NCBI RefSeq assembly: GCF_009937975.1
Contig: NZ_AP018441.1
Span: forward strand, 4,650,001 to 4,714,000
Origin: Undibacterium sp. YM2
GTDB taxonomy: Bacteria; Pseudomonadota; Gammaproteobacteria; Burkholderiales; Burkholderiaceae_D
Direction: 5' to 3'
DNA: 64,000 nucleotides
The position numbers and the translations under genes are program-made. Below the pieces are notes generated by a model, which saw nothing but the letters and a program-made list of their open reading frames with translations, did not search any database and had not been told where the DNA came from. This document shows positions 8,301-17,222 of the stretch, piece by piece (within the stretch, counting starts at the first letter, position 1; each line of letters starts with the position of its first letter).

Positions 8301-9734
8301 TTGTCCATACCAGCGACCAGGATAGAGCACGACTTGCTCGGCGACCGTGCCGTACCGGCAGATGCTTATTATGGCGTGCACACGCTGCGCGCGATTGAAA
8401 ACTTCCCGATTACGGGCACGCCCATCTCCAGTTACCCTGAGCTGGTGGCGGCGCTGGCGAGTGTGAAGCAGGCGGCGGTAGTCGCTAATCGTGGCCTTGG
8501 CTTGGTCAGTGATGCGCATGCAACGGCCATCATCAGCGCCTGTGAAAAAATTCGCCAGGGTGGTTTTCATGCGCATTTTGTGGTCGATGTGATACAGGGT
8601 GGTGCGGGTACTTCTACCAATATGAATGCGAATGAAGTCATCACCAATATCGCGCTTGAGGAACTGGGCTATGCACGCGGCAGCTACAAGATCTTGCACC
8701 CGAATGAGCAGGTCAACCTGAGCCAGAGCACCAATGATGTCTATCCCACAGCCTTGCGGATCGCGGCTTACCAGGGCATCTTGCGTCTCGTGAGTGCGAT
8801 GGAGGTGTTGAAGACATCCTTCCATAACAAGGCGCTGGAATTCAAGGATGTGCTGAAGATGGGCCGCACGCAATTGCAGGATGCGGTACCGATGACGCTG
8901 GGCCAGGAGTTCAGCACTTATGCGGTCATGATAGACGAAGACCAGGAACGCCTGCGCGAAGCGGCCAAGCTGATGTGCGAGATCAACCTCGGCGCGACGG
9001 CGATAGGCACGGGCATCAATACCCACCCTGATTATGCGCGCCTGGCCTGTCAGGCTTTGCAGGACATCACTGGCATACCAGTCAGCACTTCACCCAACCT
9101 CATTGAGGCAACGCAGGATGTGGGTTCTTTTGTGCAGTTGTCGGGCGTGTTGAAACGGGTAGCCGTCAAGCTGTCAAAGATGTGCAATGACTTGCGGCTC
9201 TTGTCCAGCGGCCCGCGTGCGGGTTTTGGCGAAATCAATCTGCCTGCGGTGCAGGCTGGTTCCAGCATCATGCCGGGCAAGGTCAATCCTGTGATACCTG
9301 AAGTGGTTAACCAGATTGCCTTTGAGGTCATAGGCAATGATGTGACCATCAGCTTTGCGGCAGAAGCTGGGCAATTGCAGTTGAATGCCTTTGAACCGAT
9401 TATCGCCCACAGCCTGTTCAAGAGTGTGTCGCACCTGTCCAATGGCTGCATGGTGCTGGCAGAACGCTGTGTCGATGGCATCACCGCCAACCATGAACGC
9501 CTGCGCGAAATCGTCGAAAACTCCATAGGCATCGTCACTGCCCTGAACCCTTATATCGGTTATAGCGCCGCCACCGAAGTGGCACAACAAGCCCTGCTGA
9601 GCGGCAAGAGCGTATATAGCCTGGTGCTGGAAAAGAAACTGCTGACTGAAACGCAGTTGAAAGAAATCTTGCAACCGCAAAGGCTGACGATGCCGAGACA
9701 GGTGGAAAAAGGCGAGACCATGACTGCAAAATAA
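8301..9734 (+). CDS. aspA: Aspartate ammonia-lyase (aspartase)
   Basis: AspA interconverts L-aspartate and fumarate plus ammonia in the cytoplasm. The TTG at 8301 is chosen as start: an AGGAG site lies 6 nt upstream, homology begins there, and the length becomes 477 residues, the usual aspartase size (an in-frame ATG at 8247 would add an unrelated leader). The fumarase/aspartase superfamily signature GSSIMPGKVNP is present at about residues 318-328, as are the TNMNANEV, QSTNDVYPTA and GRTQLQDAVP substrate-binding segments. Helical architecture is intact. A dicarboxylate symporter gene follows after 53 bp, forming an aspartate uptake and deamination operon. Confidence 0.94.
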   Translation: MSIPATRIEHDLLGDRAVPADAYYGVHTLRAIENFPITGTPISSYPELVAALASVKQAAVVANRGLGLVSDAHATAIISACEKIRQGGFHAHFVVDVIQGGAGTSTNMNANEVITNIALEELGYARGSYKILHPNEQVNLSQSTNDVYPTALRIAAYQGILRLVSAMEVLKTSFHNKALEFKDVLKMGRTQLQDAVPMTLGQEFSTYAVMIDEDQERLREAAKLMCEINLGATAIGTGINTHPDYARLACQALQDITGIPVSTSPNLIEATQDVGSFVQLSGVLKRVAVKLSKMCNDLRLLSSGPRAGFGEINLPAVQAGSSIMPGKVNPVIPEVVNQIAFEVIGNDVTISFAAEAGQLQLNAFEPIIAHSLFKSVSHLSNGCMVLAERCVDGITANHERLREIVENSIGIVTALNPYIGYSAATEVAQQALLSGKSVYSLVLEKKLLTETQLKEILQPQRLTMPRQVEKGETMTAK

Positions 9735-9787
9735 GGCGCGACTGCATCCCACAAAAAATTTGAACAAACAAACCTGAGGAGACACAC

Positions 9788-11089
9788 ATGAAAAAAAACA
9801 GACTGACCACATGGATCATCACCGGCATGGTGCTGGGGCTGATCACAGGCTATATCTGCCACCGCTATGCGGCAGATGCCACACAGGCCAAGACCATTGC
9901 CGGTTACTTCAGCATCGTTACCGACATTTTTTTACGCCTGATCAAGATGATCATCGCGCCGCTGGTGTTCACCACTTTGGTGGCGGGCATGGCGCATAGC
10001 GAGCCGGGCTCGATAGGCCGGGTAGGTTTGAAGGCGATGAGCTGGTTCATTACCGCATCCTTGATTTCGCTGGCGATAGGCTTGCTGTTCTCTAACCTGT
10101 TTGAACCTGGCCGCTCGCTGGCGCTGACCTTGCCAGATGTGAATGCCACCACCAAGCTGGCGACTGGCTCGCTGAACCTCAAGGATTTTTTGACTCACGT
10201 ATTCCCGCGCAGTTTTTTTGAGGCGATGGGCAATAATGAGATTTTGCAAATCCTGGTGTTCTCCATCTTCTTTGGCTTTGCCCTGTCTTCACTGAAAGGC
10301 AATGGCCCGCGTGTCTTGGTCAGTGCAATAGAAGAAACCGCGAACACCATGCTGAAGATCACTGATTATGTGATGCGCTTTGCACCGATAGGCGTATTTG
10401 CTGCCGTGGCTGCGGCGATTACCGTGCAAGGGCTGGAAGTAGTGCTCACGTATGGCAAGTTCCTCGGCAGCTTCTTCCTGGCACTGGCCTTGCTTTGGGT
10501 GATTTTGATTGCGGTAGGTTTTATGTTCCTTGGTCGTGAGGTATTCCGCCTGATAGGCCTGATCAAGGAACCGATGATCATTGCCTTTTCTACCGCCAGC
10601 AGTGAAGCGTCTTATCCCAAGACCATAGAGCAGCTGGAAAAATTCGGCGTCAGCAGCAAGATCACCGGCTTTGTACTGCCACTGGGTTATTCATTCAATC
10701 TTGATGGCTCCATGGTGTATCAGGCGTTTGCCGTGATGTTCATCGCCCAGGCCTATGGCATAGAGATGAGCCTGTCGCAGCAGATCACGATCCTGCTGGT
10801 GCTGATGGTATCGAGCAAAGGCATGGCAGGGGTCTCCCGCGCATCACTCGTGGTAGTGGCCGCAGTGCTGCCCATGTTCAACCTGCCTGAGGCTGGCCTC
10901 TTGTTGATCATGGGCGTAGATCAGTTCCTCGACATGGGGCGCACTGCCACGAATGTATTGGGCAACAGCATTGCCACCTCGGTGGTGGCGAAATGGGAAG
11001 AAGGCAAGGAGCCTGTTGCCAGTGGTGTGCCGGCGAACGAGGCTTACGAGGAACATGAGCCAGTGCTGGCGAGGGTGGCGAATAGTTGA
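9788..11089 (+). CDS. Dicarboxylate/amino acid:cation symporter (DctA/GltP type)
   Basis: A 433-residue member of the DAACS (SLC1-like) family, importing C4-dicarboxylates or acidic amino acids with protons or sodium. Visible features include the FLRLIKMIIAPLVF segment in the N-terminal membrane part, the Ser-rich STASSEASYPKT motif of hairpin 1 and the GVDQFLDMGRTATNVLGN motif of membrane helix 8 that carries the substrate-binding Asp and Arg. A GAGGAG site precedes the ATG. The position directly after aspA argues for aspartate as substrate, with fumarate/succinate as alternatives. Confidence 0.9.
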   Translation: MKKNRLTTWIITGMVLGLITGYICHRYAADATQAKTIAGYFSIVTDIFLRLIKMIIAPLVFTTLVAGMAHSEPGSIGRVGLKAMSWFITASLISLAIGLLFSNLFEPGRSLALTLPDVNATTKLATGSLNLKDFLTHVFPRSFFEAMGNNEILQILVFSIFFGFALSSLKGNGPRVLVSAIEETANTMLKITDYVMRFAPIGVFAAVAAAITVQGLEVVLTYGKFLGSFFLALALLWVILIAVGFMFLGREVFRLIGLIKEPMIIAFSTASSEASYPKTIEQLEKFGVSSKITGFVLPLGYSFNLDGSMVYQAFAVMFIAQAYGIEMSLSQQITILLVLMVSSKGMAGVSRASLVVVAAVLPMFNLPEAGLLLIMGVDQFLDMGRTATNVLGNSIATSVVAKWEEGKEPVASGVPANEAYEEHEPVLARVANS

Positions 11090-11148
11090 TCTGGCAAAAT
11101 TGGTAGTGCTTGCAGGGATGGCGCGCGTGAGTGTGTCATCCCTTTTTT

Positions 11149-11210
11149 GTAGGGTGCGTTTCAACGCACCGCATTGGTACGTGGAGATGGTGCGTCAAGA
11201 CGCACCCTAC
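11149..11210. repeat. Family D palindrome
   Basis: Arms GTAGGGTGCGTTTCAACGCA and its partner ending GACGCACCCTAC face each other over about 62 bp. It lies about 60 bp after the symporter stop codon and could form a strong hairpin in its 3' untranslated region. Confidence 0.75.
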
Positions 11211-11257
11211 CGAGAATGTCCCCCTTCGCCAAGGCACAATCGTAGAGCCCCCAATGT

Positions 11258-11287
11258 CGTCATGCCAGAGTTAATCTGGCATCCAGG
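11258..11287. repeat. Family E palindrome
   Basis: GTCATGCCAGAG and CTCTGG-type arms (ATCTGGCATCCAGG) form a short inverted repeat. The same family is the insertion site of the MITE at 12049 and reappears near 12520 and 28650. Confidence 0.6.
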
Positions 11288-11340
11288 GTCTTTGAGCCGT
11301 GCTTTATGCTCAAGCTAAGTCACGCACCTTAAACCCAAAG

Positions 11341-11772
11341 TTATGTCTTGCGAATGTGCCGTATCCCAAAGTAAGGATCATCAACAGTATCCCCAAACTC
11401 CACAATAGCAGATGCTATTTCTGTCTTTATCTCATCCTTCAATTCTTGCGGATTTGTCAAAATCACTTTTGAAAAAGCATTTGTTAAACCAAGCCTCGCA
11501 ATGATGCTCATTAATGCTTCGGTAGAGTCCAGTGAATCTTTCGACCATATTTTCAATACCAGCATATCAAGCTGATGCCTGAATGTGTCGGACAATAGTG
11601 AGTAACTATTCCACTGTCTTTCTGCCAATTCAAACACTGCAGACATCAGTATGTCGCAGTCTTGATTTTCTGGTGCTGACTTGATTCTTTCTATGATGCA
11701 TGCAAACTCATGTTCAAGTTGATGCTGTGTCAGTTCGTCTGGAAATGCAGATATTCTGTCGAGTTCATCCAT
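11341..11772 (-). CDS. Hypothetical alpha-helical protein
   Basis: 143 residues, acidic, without signal peptide or membrane segment, predicted mostly helical. It is more AT-rich than its neighbours and isolated between repeat-rich gaps. Size, composition and context resemble the orphan immunity-like genes elsewhere in the window, but no family is recognised. Confidence 0.55.
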   Translation of the reverse strand: MDELDRISAFPDELTQHQLEHEFACIIERIKSAPENQDCDILMSAVFELAERQWNSYSLLSDTFRHQLDMLVLKIWSKDSLDSTEALMSIIARLGLTNAFSKVILTNPQELKDEIKTEIASAIVEFGDTVDDPYFGIRHIRKT

Positions 11773-12027
11773 GCTGGCATTGCTTCAGAAAAATAGATGC
11801 AGTTATTGTATGCCCTATCTCCAATCTTCTCCACTGATTCACTCGTTACCAATTGAAAATCTGATATAGGTCGCGTCCCAATCAAATCGAGCGCCTATTT
11901 TCTCTTCAGTTCATGGCTGTAGCTATATCAACGCATGGTGATGCGCTGAAAATATCCGCCCTTCGCCGATAGATTGCTAGCGCTGCTCGCAAAAAATACA
12001 ATCGCAGGGCGACCACCAGCTCCAATG

Positions 12028-12428
12028 TCGTCATGCCAGACTTGATCTCACTGCTGTCTGGAATAATGTCCTTGACAAACAATAACGAGTAAATTCCCTC
12101 CCTTTCAAGGGGATGTCGTCGGGGTTTCACAAAGCATGCTTTGTGCCGACAGAATCTAAGCCGCTTGCAAGCGGCGCAGTGGACGGCTTAGGATGGGGAT
12201 GGGTTTCGGTCGATTGACTGTACATGATTTTGCTACAGAAACCCATCCCCATCCCAACCTTCCCCTTGAAGGGGAAGGAGTTTCAAGCATGATCGCTGAC
12301 AAAAATTATTCAATTGCAGAATTAAGTCTTCGACGTAGAAAAATCGCCGGGACGCTGTTCGTACTTGACTCTCCGAATGAGTCAAGATAATTATTCCGGA
12401 CAGCAGTGGGACTTGATCTGGCATCCAG
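12028..12428. repeat. Family E palindrome split by the MITE
   Basis: Left part GTCATGCCAGACTTGATCT (12030-12048) and right part GGACTTGATCTGGCATCCAG (12409-12428) together make the usual family E unit with a duplicated GACTTGATCT, so the MITE entered an existing repeat. Confidence 0.65.
12049..12408 (-). mobile_element. MITE-like element, copy 1 (360 bp)
   Basis: It begins CACTGCTGTCTGGAATAAT and ends with the inverse of CACTGCTGTCCGGAATAAT, giving terminal inverted repeats of about 28 bp. It is flanked by the direct repeat GACTTGATCT (one extra G at the right junction), consistent with target duplication. It has no transposase. A second copy in opposite orientation is at 62795-63083, highly similar over about 280 bp; copy 1 carries about 80 extra bases with two small hairpins near 12110-12185. 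The centre holds an inverted repeat of AACCCATCCCCATCC. Confidence 0.75.
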
Positions 12429-12662
12429 CGTCTTCAAGCCGTGCTTCCCGTTCAAGCGAAACCGCAAAAAGTAACTTTATATCGGCATTAAAACACCATC
12501 ACTGTATGCGACCAAAGTCACTGGATGCCGGATCTAGTCCGGCATGACGGGTTTGAAGACGCAACTTTAAACACGCAAGCTTGCCTGCTCAGGTCCGTTA
12601 CATAGCACATTGCCTTACGCCCTACGCTTATCCCCAGGCTGGCATCACCGCCATATCCATGA
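12429..12662. other. Intergenic region downstream of the MITE
   Basis: No gene is seen. A family E palindrome (CTGGATGCCGGATC with a GTCCGGCATGAC arm) lies at 12520-12549. Confidence 0.5.
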
Positions 12663-13886
12663 TCAGGCACCTCTACCCTCCACAGGCTTTTGCTGCCACG
12701 CCAGTATGCCACCCACCAGCAACGTCAGGCCGGAGAATATCAGGCCACGCTCGAGACCGCCAGTGCCGTCGGCGATCCAGCCTACGATGCTGGGACCAAC
12801 GATCTGGCCCAGCGCAAATACGGTGGTAAAGGCGCTGATGCCTGCTGACCAGGCTTCTGGCCTGGCATTGTGCCGTACCAGTGCAGTGGTGGATGCGACG
12901 GCGGACAAGAACACAGCACCAAACAAGATGCCGGATGCAAACACGGCAAAGACATTGCTGCTCAGTGCGGGTAGCAATGCCGCGACACCCGCCAGCGCAG
13001 TCAATATCGCGAGTGACTGGCCGCCCTTGTAGCGGTCAAGCATGCCTGCCCAGATACGTGACGAGGCCAGCACGGCCAGCCCCAGCAGGGAGTAAAAGGC
13101 AGTAATCGCAGGCGCGGGCATGCCCTGCTCTTTGAGCAGCGCAACAACGAAGGTCATGTAACCGATATAGCCTGCACCGAACATGAAATAGCCTGCGAGA
13201 CCAAAGCCAAATGCCTTGATGCTGAATGCGCTTTTGGCACCCGCCTGCCCGGGCAAATCCTGTATCGCCCGGACTGGCAAGCTCATGACGATGGTTGCCA
13301 GCAGGCAGGCAGCGCCCATCGCCAGCCACGGCCATTGCCAGGCATGTTCGACATGCTGCGCCTGGGCCGCCGCCAGGGTGGCAGGTACCAGCAAGGCAGA
13401 CAGGGTGATGCCAAAACCAGTGCCGCCGTAATACAGGCCTATCAACAGACCCGCCCGCGCCGCATGCAAGCCACCCAGGCGCGAGATCAATACCCCACCC
13501 GCGATAAAAATCAGTGCGCTCGATATGCCCGCGAGTATGCGTTGCAGCAGCAAAAACCCGGTGGCGGTGACCATGCCGGACACCAGCATGAATATGCCCG
13601 TCAGCACCGCGCCGCCAGTCAACAGGCTATGCGCACGATAGCGCCGCATGAGCAGGGGCGTGATCAGTGCACCTAAAAAATAGCCGAGCGCGTTACCGGT
13701 ATTCATCACCCCTGCCAGCAGATAAGACCAGCCGAGGTCGGCGCGCATGGGTGGCAGCAGCAGGCCGTAAGAAAAGCGTGACAGGCCCAGTGCGATGGCT
13801 GCGCCCAGTGACAATGCCAGAGCAGTCAGGACAGGGCGTTGCGCAGGGAAATGACTGAATAGCCTGGGCATGGTGATAGAGGTCAT
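12663..13886 (-). CDS. YbfB/YjiJ-family MFS transporter
   Basis: Start chosen at ATG 13886 (407 residues); the frame is open further upstream but without hydrophobic homology. Twelve membrane segments are visible. The first helix region RFSYGLLLPPMRADLGWSYLLAG and the following NTGNALGYFLG are characteristic of the YbfB/YjiJ subgroup of the major facilitator superfamily. Substrate unknown; probably an efflux or uptake carrier of a small organic molecule. A GcvA-type LysR gene is divergent with a 152-bp gap, so the pair is probably a regulator and its target. Confidence 0.85.
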   Translation of the reverse strand: MTSITMPRLFSHFPAQRPVLTALALSLGAAIALGLSRFSYGLLLPPMRADLGWSYLLAGVMNTGNALGYFLGALITPLLMRRYRAHSLLTGGAVLTGIFMLVSGMVTATGFLLLQRILAGISSALIFIAGGVLISRLGGLHAARAGLLIGLYYGGTGFGITLSALLVPATLAAAQAQHVEHAWQWPWLAMGAACLLATIVMSLPVRAIQDLPGQAGAKSAFSIKAFGFGLAGYFMFGAGYIGYMTFVVALLKEQGMPAPAITAFYSLLGLAVLASSRIWAGMLDRYKGGQSLAILTALAGVAALLPALSSNVFAVFASGILFGAVFLSAVASTTALVRHNARPEAWSAGISAFTTVFALGQIVGPSIVGWIADGTGGLERGLIFSGLTLLVGGILAWQQKPVEGRGA

Positions 13887-14038
13887 GGTAAGCAATTCAA
13901 GTGAAGTTACGGGCAACCGGGCAACAAGTTTTAGCTTCCTGCGATAGAATGCCTGTGAGTATAGTCCTGCTCCCCATTTTATAGACAAGCTTAGCAACTA
14001 CAAACGCAATTTACACATGTGTTGCATGAACTAAATTC

Positions 14039-14983
14039 ATGAGTAACCCGCTACTACACCTGCCGCCGCTGGACGCCATCCGTGGTTTTGTCGCCGTCGC
14101 CCGGCGCATGAGCATCACCGTGGCAGCAGAAGACCTGTGCCTGACGCAATCTGCCGTTAGCCGTCAGATACAAAGCCTGGAAGAACATCTGGGCAGCAAA
14201 CTGCTGATACGCAAACACCGCGCCATCGCCCTGACCCCGGCGGGTGAACAACTGCTAAAACTGGCCTCGCCGTGGCTCGATCAACTCGCTGAATTTTCAG
14301 CTTCGCAGCGGCAACAGTTGCAGTCGCGCCCGGTCACCATGACATCGGCAGTCAGCGTGACTGGCTTGTGGATTTTGCCCATGCTCGGGGCTTTTCAGGC
14401 AGCGCATCCGAATATCGATGTGCGGGTATCTGCCGACAACCGCATGCTGGACCTCAAAAAAGAAGGCCTGGATATGGCCATACGCTATGCCCGTGCGGCG
14501 GATGTGCCAGCACAGGCGATCAGGCTGTTTGGTGAAAAAATCATGCCGGTAGCCTGCCCCGCCATCGCCGCCCGTGCCTTTGGCAACCCCGAAGGTTTGC
14601 TCAAAGAAGTCTTGCTAGAACTTGATGAACGCGCCCTGCCCTGGCTGCGCTGGTCAGACTGGCTGAGCGCCACCGGCCTGCTCAGCATCAAACCCGACGC
14701 CAAACCCAAGGCCTATCTGCACCTGAACCAGTACGACCAGGTCATCCACGCCGCGCTTGAAGGCCACGGCATCGCCCTGGGCCGCGCCGCGCTGCTGCAA
14801 CCCATGCTCAAAGATGGCCGCCTGGTCGCCCTAGAAGACCCGCGCCTGGGCAACAGCGACTATGCCTACTGGCTCATCGTTGAATCCACTACACCACGCG
14901 CTGAGGTGCAGGTGTTCAGGGACTGGATTATTGCAGCAGCAAAGCAAGCGGATCAAACAGCTGAAAGCTCGGTGGACGCCTGA
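14039..14983 (+). CDS. LysR-type regulator, GcvA-like
   Basis: 314 residues. The winged helix-turn-helix is at about residues 10-70 (LDAIRGFVAVARRMSIT, AAEDLCLTQSAVSRQIQSLEE, HLGSKLLIRK), with a substrate-binding domain from about 95. The PPLDAIRGF start and the WLRWSDWL segment in the effector domain are typical of the GcvA subgroup. Divergent from the MFS transporter gene, which it probably controls; inducer unknown. Confidence 0.88.
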   Translation: MSNPLLHLPPLDAIRGFVAVARRMSITVAAEDLCLTQSAVSRQIQSLEEHLGSKLLIRKHRAIALTPAGEQLLKLASPWLDQLAEFSASQRQQLQSRPVTMTSAVSVTGLWILPMLGAFQAAHPNIDVRVSADNRMLDLKKEGLDMAIRYARAADVPAQAIRLFGEKIMPVACPAIAARAFGNPEGLLKEVLLELDERALPWLRWSDWLSATGLLSIKPDAKPKAYLHLNQYDQVIHAALEGHGIALGRAALLQPMLKDGRLVALEDPRLGNSDYAYWLIVESTTPRAEVQVFRDWIIAAAKQADQTAESSVDA

Positions 14984-15027
14984 GACCAGAGGCATTGATC
15001 TGCGCTGAACGACACCATCGCAGTGAC

Positions 15028-15051
15028 GTAGGGCACATTGTAATGCCCTAC
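15028..15051. repeat. Family A palindrome, variant
   Basis: GTAGGGCACATTGTAATGCCCTAC, a slightly decayed copy of the family A hairpin, follows the LysR gene. Confidence 0.6.
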
Positions 15052-15073
15052 CTCTGCATGGTGCGATTTTTCT

Positions 15074-15150
15074 GTAGGGTGCGTTTCAACGCACCAAATC
15101 GCCAATAATCAACAACGTGAAGAAAAGCGGTGCGTCAAGACGCACCCTAC
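15074..15150. repeat. Family D palindrome, left member of a direct pair
   Basis: This 77-bp hairpin unit is nearly identical (about one base different) to the copy at 15506-15582, in the same orientation. The two bracket a small membrane-protein gene. Confidence 0.75.
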
Positions 15151-15219
15151 GGGCTGTTTTGGTTGCGGGCAGCAATTTGGGGGCGTAAGATATCTTTCAG
15201 AAGATAGGCGGCCAGGATC

Positions 15220-15450
15220 ATGATGAAAAAAGCAAGAGCATCTTTTTGGGAACAGTCTGCAGGCTTTTATCTCGGCGCTGGCTTCGTCGGAGAAATACCA
15301 TTGACACTGTTTTTGAAACTGGACATCAGCCGCCAATTTCTCGACAGGTACGTCGATTGGCCACCACCAGTTTGGTTGGTAATGATGCTGGCATTCCTCG
15401 CTTACGTTTTTACATGCTGGGCCGGTTATCAATTAGGGTTTGGAGATTGA
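15220..15450 (+). CDS. Small membrane protein
   Basis: 76 residues with two hydrophobic segments (about 15-32 and 50-70) and a basic N-terminus. An AGG-containing ribosome site lies upstream of ATG 15220. It lies between two near-identical family D repeats in direct orientation, as if the gene were part of a duplicated or inserted cassette. No family recognised. Confidence 0.45.
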   Translation: MMKKARASFWEQSAGFYLGAGFVGEIPLTLFLKLDISRQFLDRYVDWPPPVWLVMMLAFLAYVFTCWAGYQLGFGD

Positions 15451-15505
15451 AATTTTTCCAGACAGATGCCGTCGCAAGCATGGCGAATATCTGGTGAGGT
15501 TTTCT

Positions 15506-15582
15506 GTAGGGTGCGTTTCAACGCACCAAATCGCCAATAATCAACAAGGTGAAGAAAAGCGGTGCGTCAAGACGCACCCTAC
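15506..15582. repeat. Family D palindrome, right member of a direct pair
   Basis: Same orientation and nearly the same sequence as 15074-15150, including the AAATCGCCAATAATCAACA loop region. Confidence 0.75.
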
Positions 15583-15613
15583 GGGCTACTGAGCTTTCTT
15601 TCTGATTATCCCT

Positions 15614-16038
15614 TCAATATTTGCCATCAAACTTCTCGATAATGAAAGCACGCAAGGCGGATGGTAAAGCAATCACGGTCAGACCCAGTGTTGCCAGAGT
15701 CAATTTGATCGACATGCCAGGATTACCATTGCACACAAATTCCGGATGAAAAGCTGGCAGGTGGCCGCCACAGTCTATCATCAGGAACAGCAAGCTCAAC
15801 GCTCCCCGAGAAAGAAAAGACCCAACCAACCCACCCACGTCATCGGCCTCACTTTTTGTTCAAAGACACCGTTCCACGCAGCAATAGCAAATACAAAAGC
15901 AATCGAGTTTGCACCAATCATCATGGGCAGTCTCTCCTCCTCTGCCAACGTCCAGAAAACGCTGGCCGTGACTATGGTGAAGAGCAGCGTCAATCCTATC
16001 ACTGAAGCAGCCAGATTGACTTTACTGATCTTGGGCAT
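15614..16038 (-). pseudogene. Membrane protein gene with an apparent frameshift
   Basis: Reading from ATG 16038 (an in-frame ATG at 16074 is also possible), the translation has two membrane segments and ends early at LGLFFLGER (stop near 15796). In the adjacent frame the hydrophobic pattern continues smoothly as ALSLLFLMIDCGG and on to a final membrane segment, ending at 15614. Adding one base to the four-C run at 15804-15807 would join both into one polytopic protein of about 140 residues. This may be a real inactivation, a sequencing error or programmed slippage. Confidence 0.55.
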
Positions 16039-16073
16039 GACTCTGGCTCTTTGCTTGTCGTCTTGCACAGCCA

Positions 16074-16823
16074 CTACAAGGGCTTCCGCGCCGTATGCAC
16101 GGCCACTATCCCCAGCGACAATCTTTCAAACTGAACGTCACTAAATCCCATGTCCTGCATTTCTTTGGCGAGCTGTTCTGCGCCGGGGAATTCGCGCACG
16201 CCTTGCAGCAGGTATTTATAGGCGGATGCATCGCCGCCGGTGGCCATCCATGCGATGGCGGGGGTGCAGATGGACATGTAGGTCAGGTAGGCCTTGTGCA
16301 ACCAGGCCGGGCGGATGTTCGAGGCTTCAAGGATGATGAGGCGGCCACCGGGGCGTAGTACGCGCAGGGCTTCTTGCAGGGCCAGGTGGCGCTGGCAGAT
16401 TTTGAGACCCAGCGAAATCGAATAGGCATCGACACTTTCGCTGGCGATGTCAGGCATGCTGTGCATATCCAGCTGGCAAAGGCGGACTTGCTCGCCGTGC
16501 TGGCCCAGCTTGCCTTGCGCTATCGCCAGCATTTGCGGGCTGATGTCAGAGGCGATGATGCGGCGGCTGGCGGGTAGCTGCTTTTCCAGCACGCGCAACA
16601 TGATGTCGCCTGTGCCGGTTGCGCCATCGAGCAGGGTTTGCCATTCTTCTTGCGCGATGATGTCGGCAACGCGGCGCTTCCATGTACGGTGTATGCCAAA
16701 GCTGAACAGGTCACATAGCCTGTCATAGCGGCTGGCGATGCGGCCAAAGACGTCATCGTTGTGGGCGACGAATTCGGCGGCATTGCCGGATTGTGGTGGG
16801 TGTATCTGATCAGGCATGCTCAT
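16074..16823 (-). CDS. UbiE/MenG-like SAM-dependent methyltransferase
   Basis: Start at ATG 16823 or 16817 gives about 249 residues, the normal UbiE length. The N-terminus VFGRIASRYDRLCDLFSFG, the SAM-binding motif LDGATGTGD, the acidic ASDISPQML end of strand 2, and VLRPGGRLIILE are typical of the ubiquinone/menaquinone C-methyltransferase family. It differs from housekeeping UbiE at several normally conserved spots (GLKICQRH in place of a GLRNV-like motif), so it may be a paralogue acting on another quinone-like or lipid substrate. The frame downstream starts almost on its stop codon. Confidence 0.75.
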   Translation of the reverse strand: MSMPDQIHPPQSGNAAEFVAHNDDVFGRIASRYDRLCDLFSFGIHRTWKRRVADIIAQEEWQTLLDGATGTGDIMLRVLEKQLPASRRIIASDISPQMLAIAQGKLGQHGEQVRLCQLDMHSMPDIASESVDAYSISLGLKICQRHLALQEALRVLRPGGRLIILEASNIRPAWLHKAYLTYMSICTPAIAWMATGGDASAYKYLLQGVREFPGAEQLAKEMQDMGFSDVQFERLSLGIVAVHTARKPL

Positions 16824-16932
16824 GATAAGAATAGAGGTAAGCCATGAGTGTAGCGTATTGCCCAGGCCGAAACATTTTTTCATCATCGCAGTGATGTAGC
16901 GCGATGGCCTTGATTCGCAGTATGCGTATTTT

Positions 16933-16953
16933 GTAGGGTGTGCCGTGCGCACC
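16933..16953. repeat. Family B half-site
   Basis: GTAGGGTGTGCCGTGCGCAC occurs without a clear partner arm nearby. Confidence 0.5.
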
Positions 16954-17061
16954 GGCTCAGTTCCTTATTAATATTGACGTGCGGCATCTATTGCTGCGCA
17001 CGCCCCCCTGTTCACCCTGATTGATACCTTTCAAAGTTTTTTAAAAATATTTAAAAAAAAG

Positions 17062-17090
17062 TGTAAGTAATCTGAAATCCGTCCGACTGA
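17062..17090 (+). promoter_or_regulatory. Candidate extracytoplasmic-function promoter of bufA
   Basis: TGTAAG at 17062 and CGTCCGACT at 17080 lie upstream of bufA after an A-rich tract. Bufferin genes are often driven by ECF sigma factors and these boxes look like that class, but the spacing (12 nt) is short, so this is tentative. Confidence 0.3.
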
Positions 17091-17222
17091 TGCTTAAGTT
17101 CTGCTTGTTGATGCTTACGGCAAGGCAAGCAAAGGACTTGGTTTAACTTTCAATAGAGCTTCAAAAGTAGTTGGCAGTATTTAATTACCTTCACTTATTT
17201 TATATTTTACGGAGAACACATC

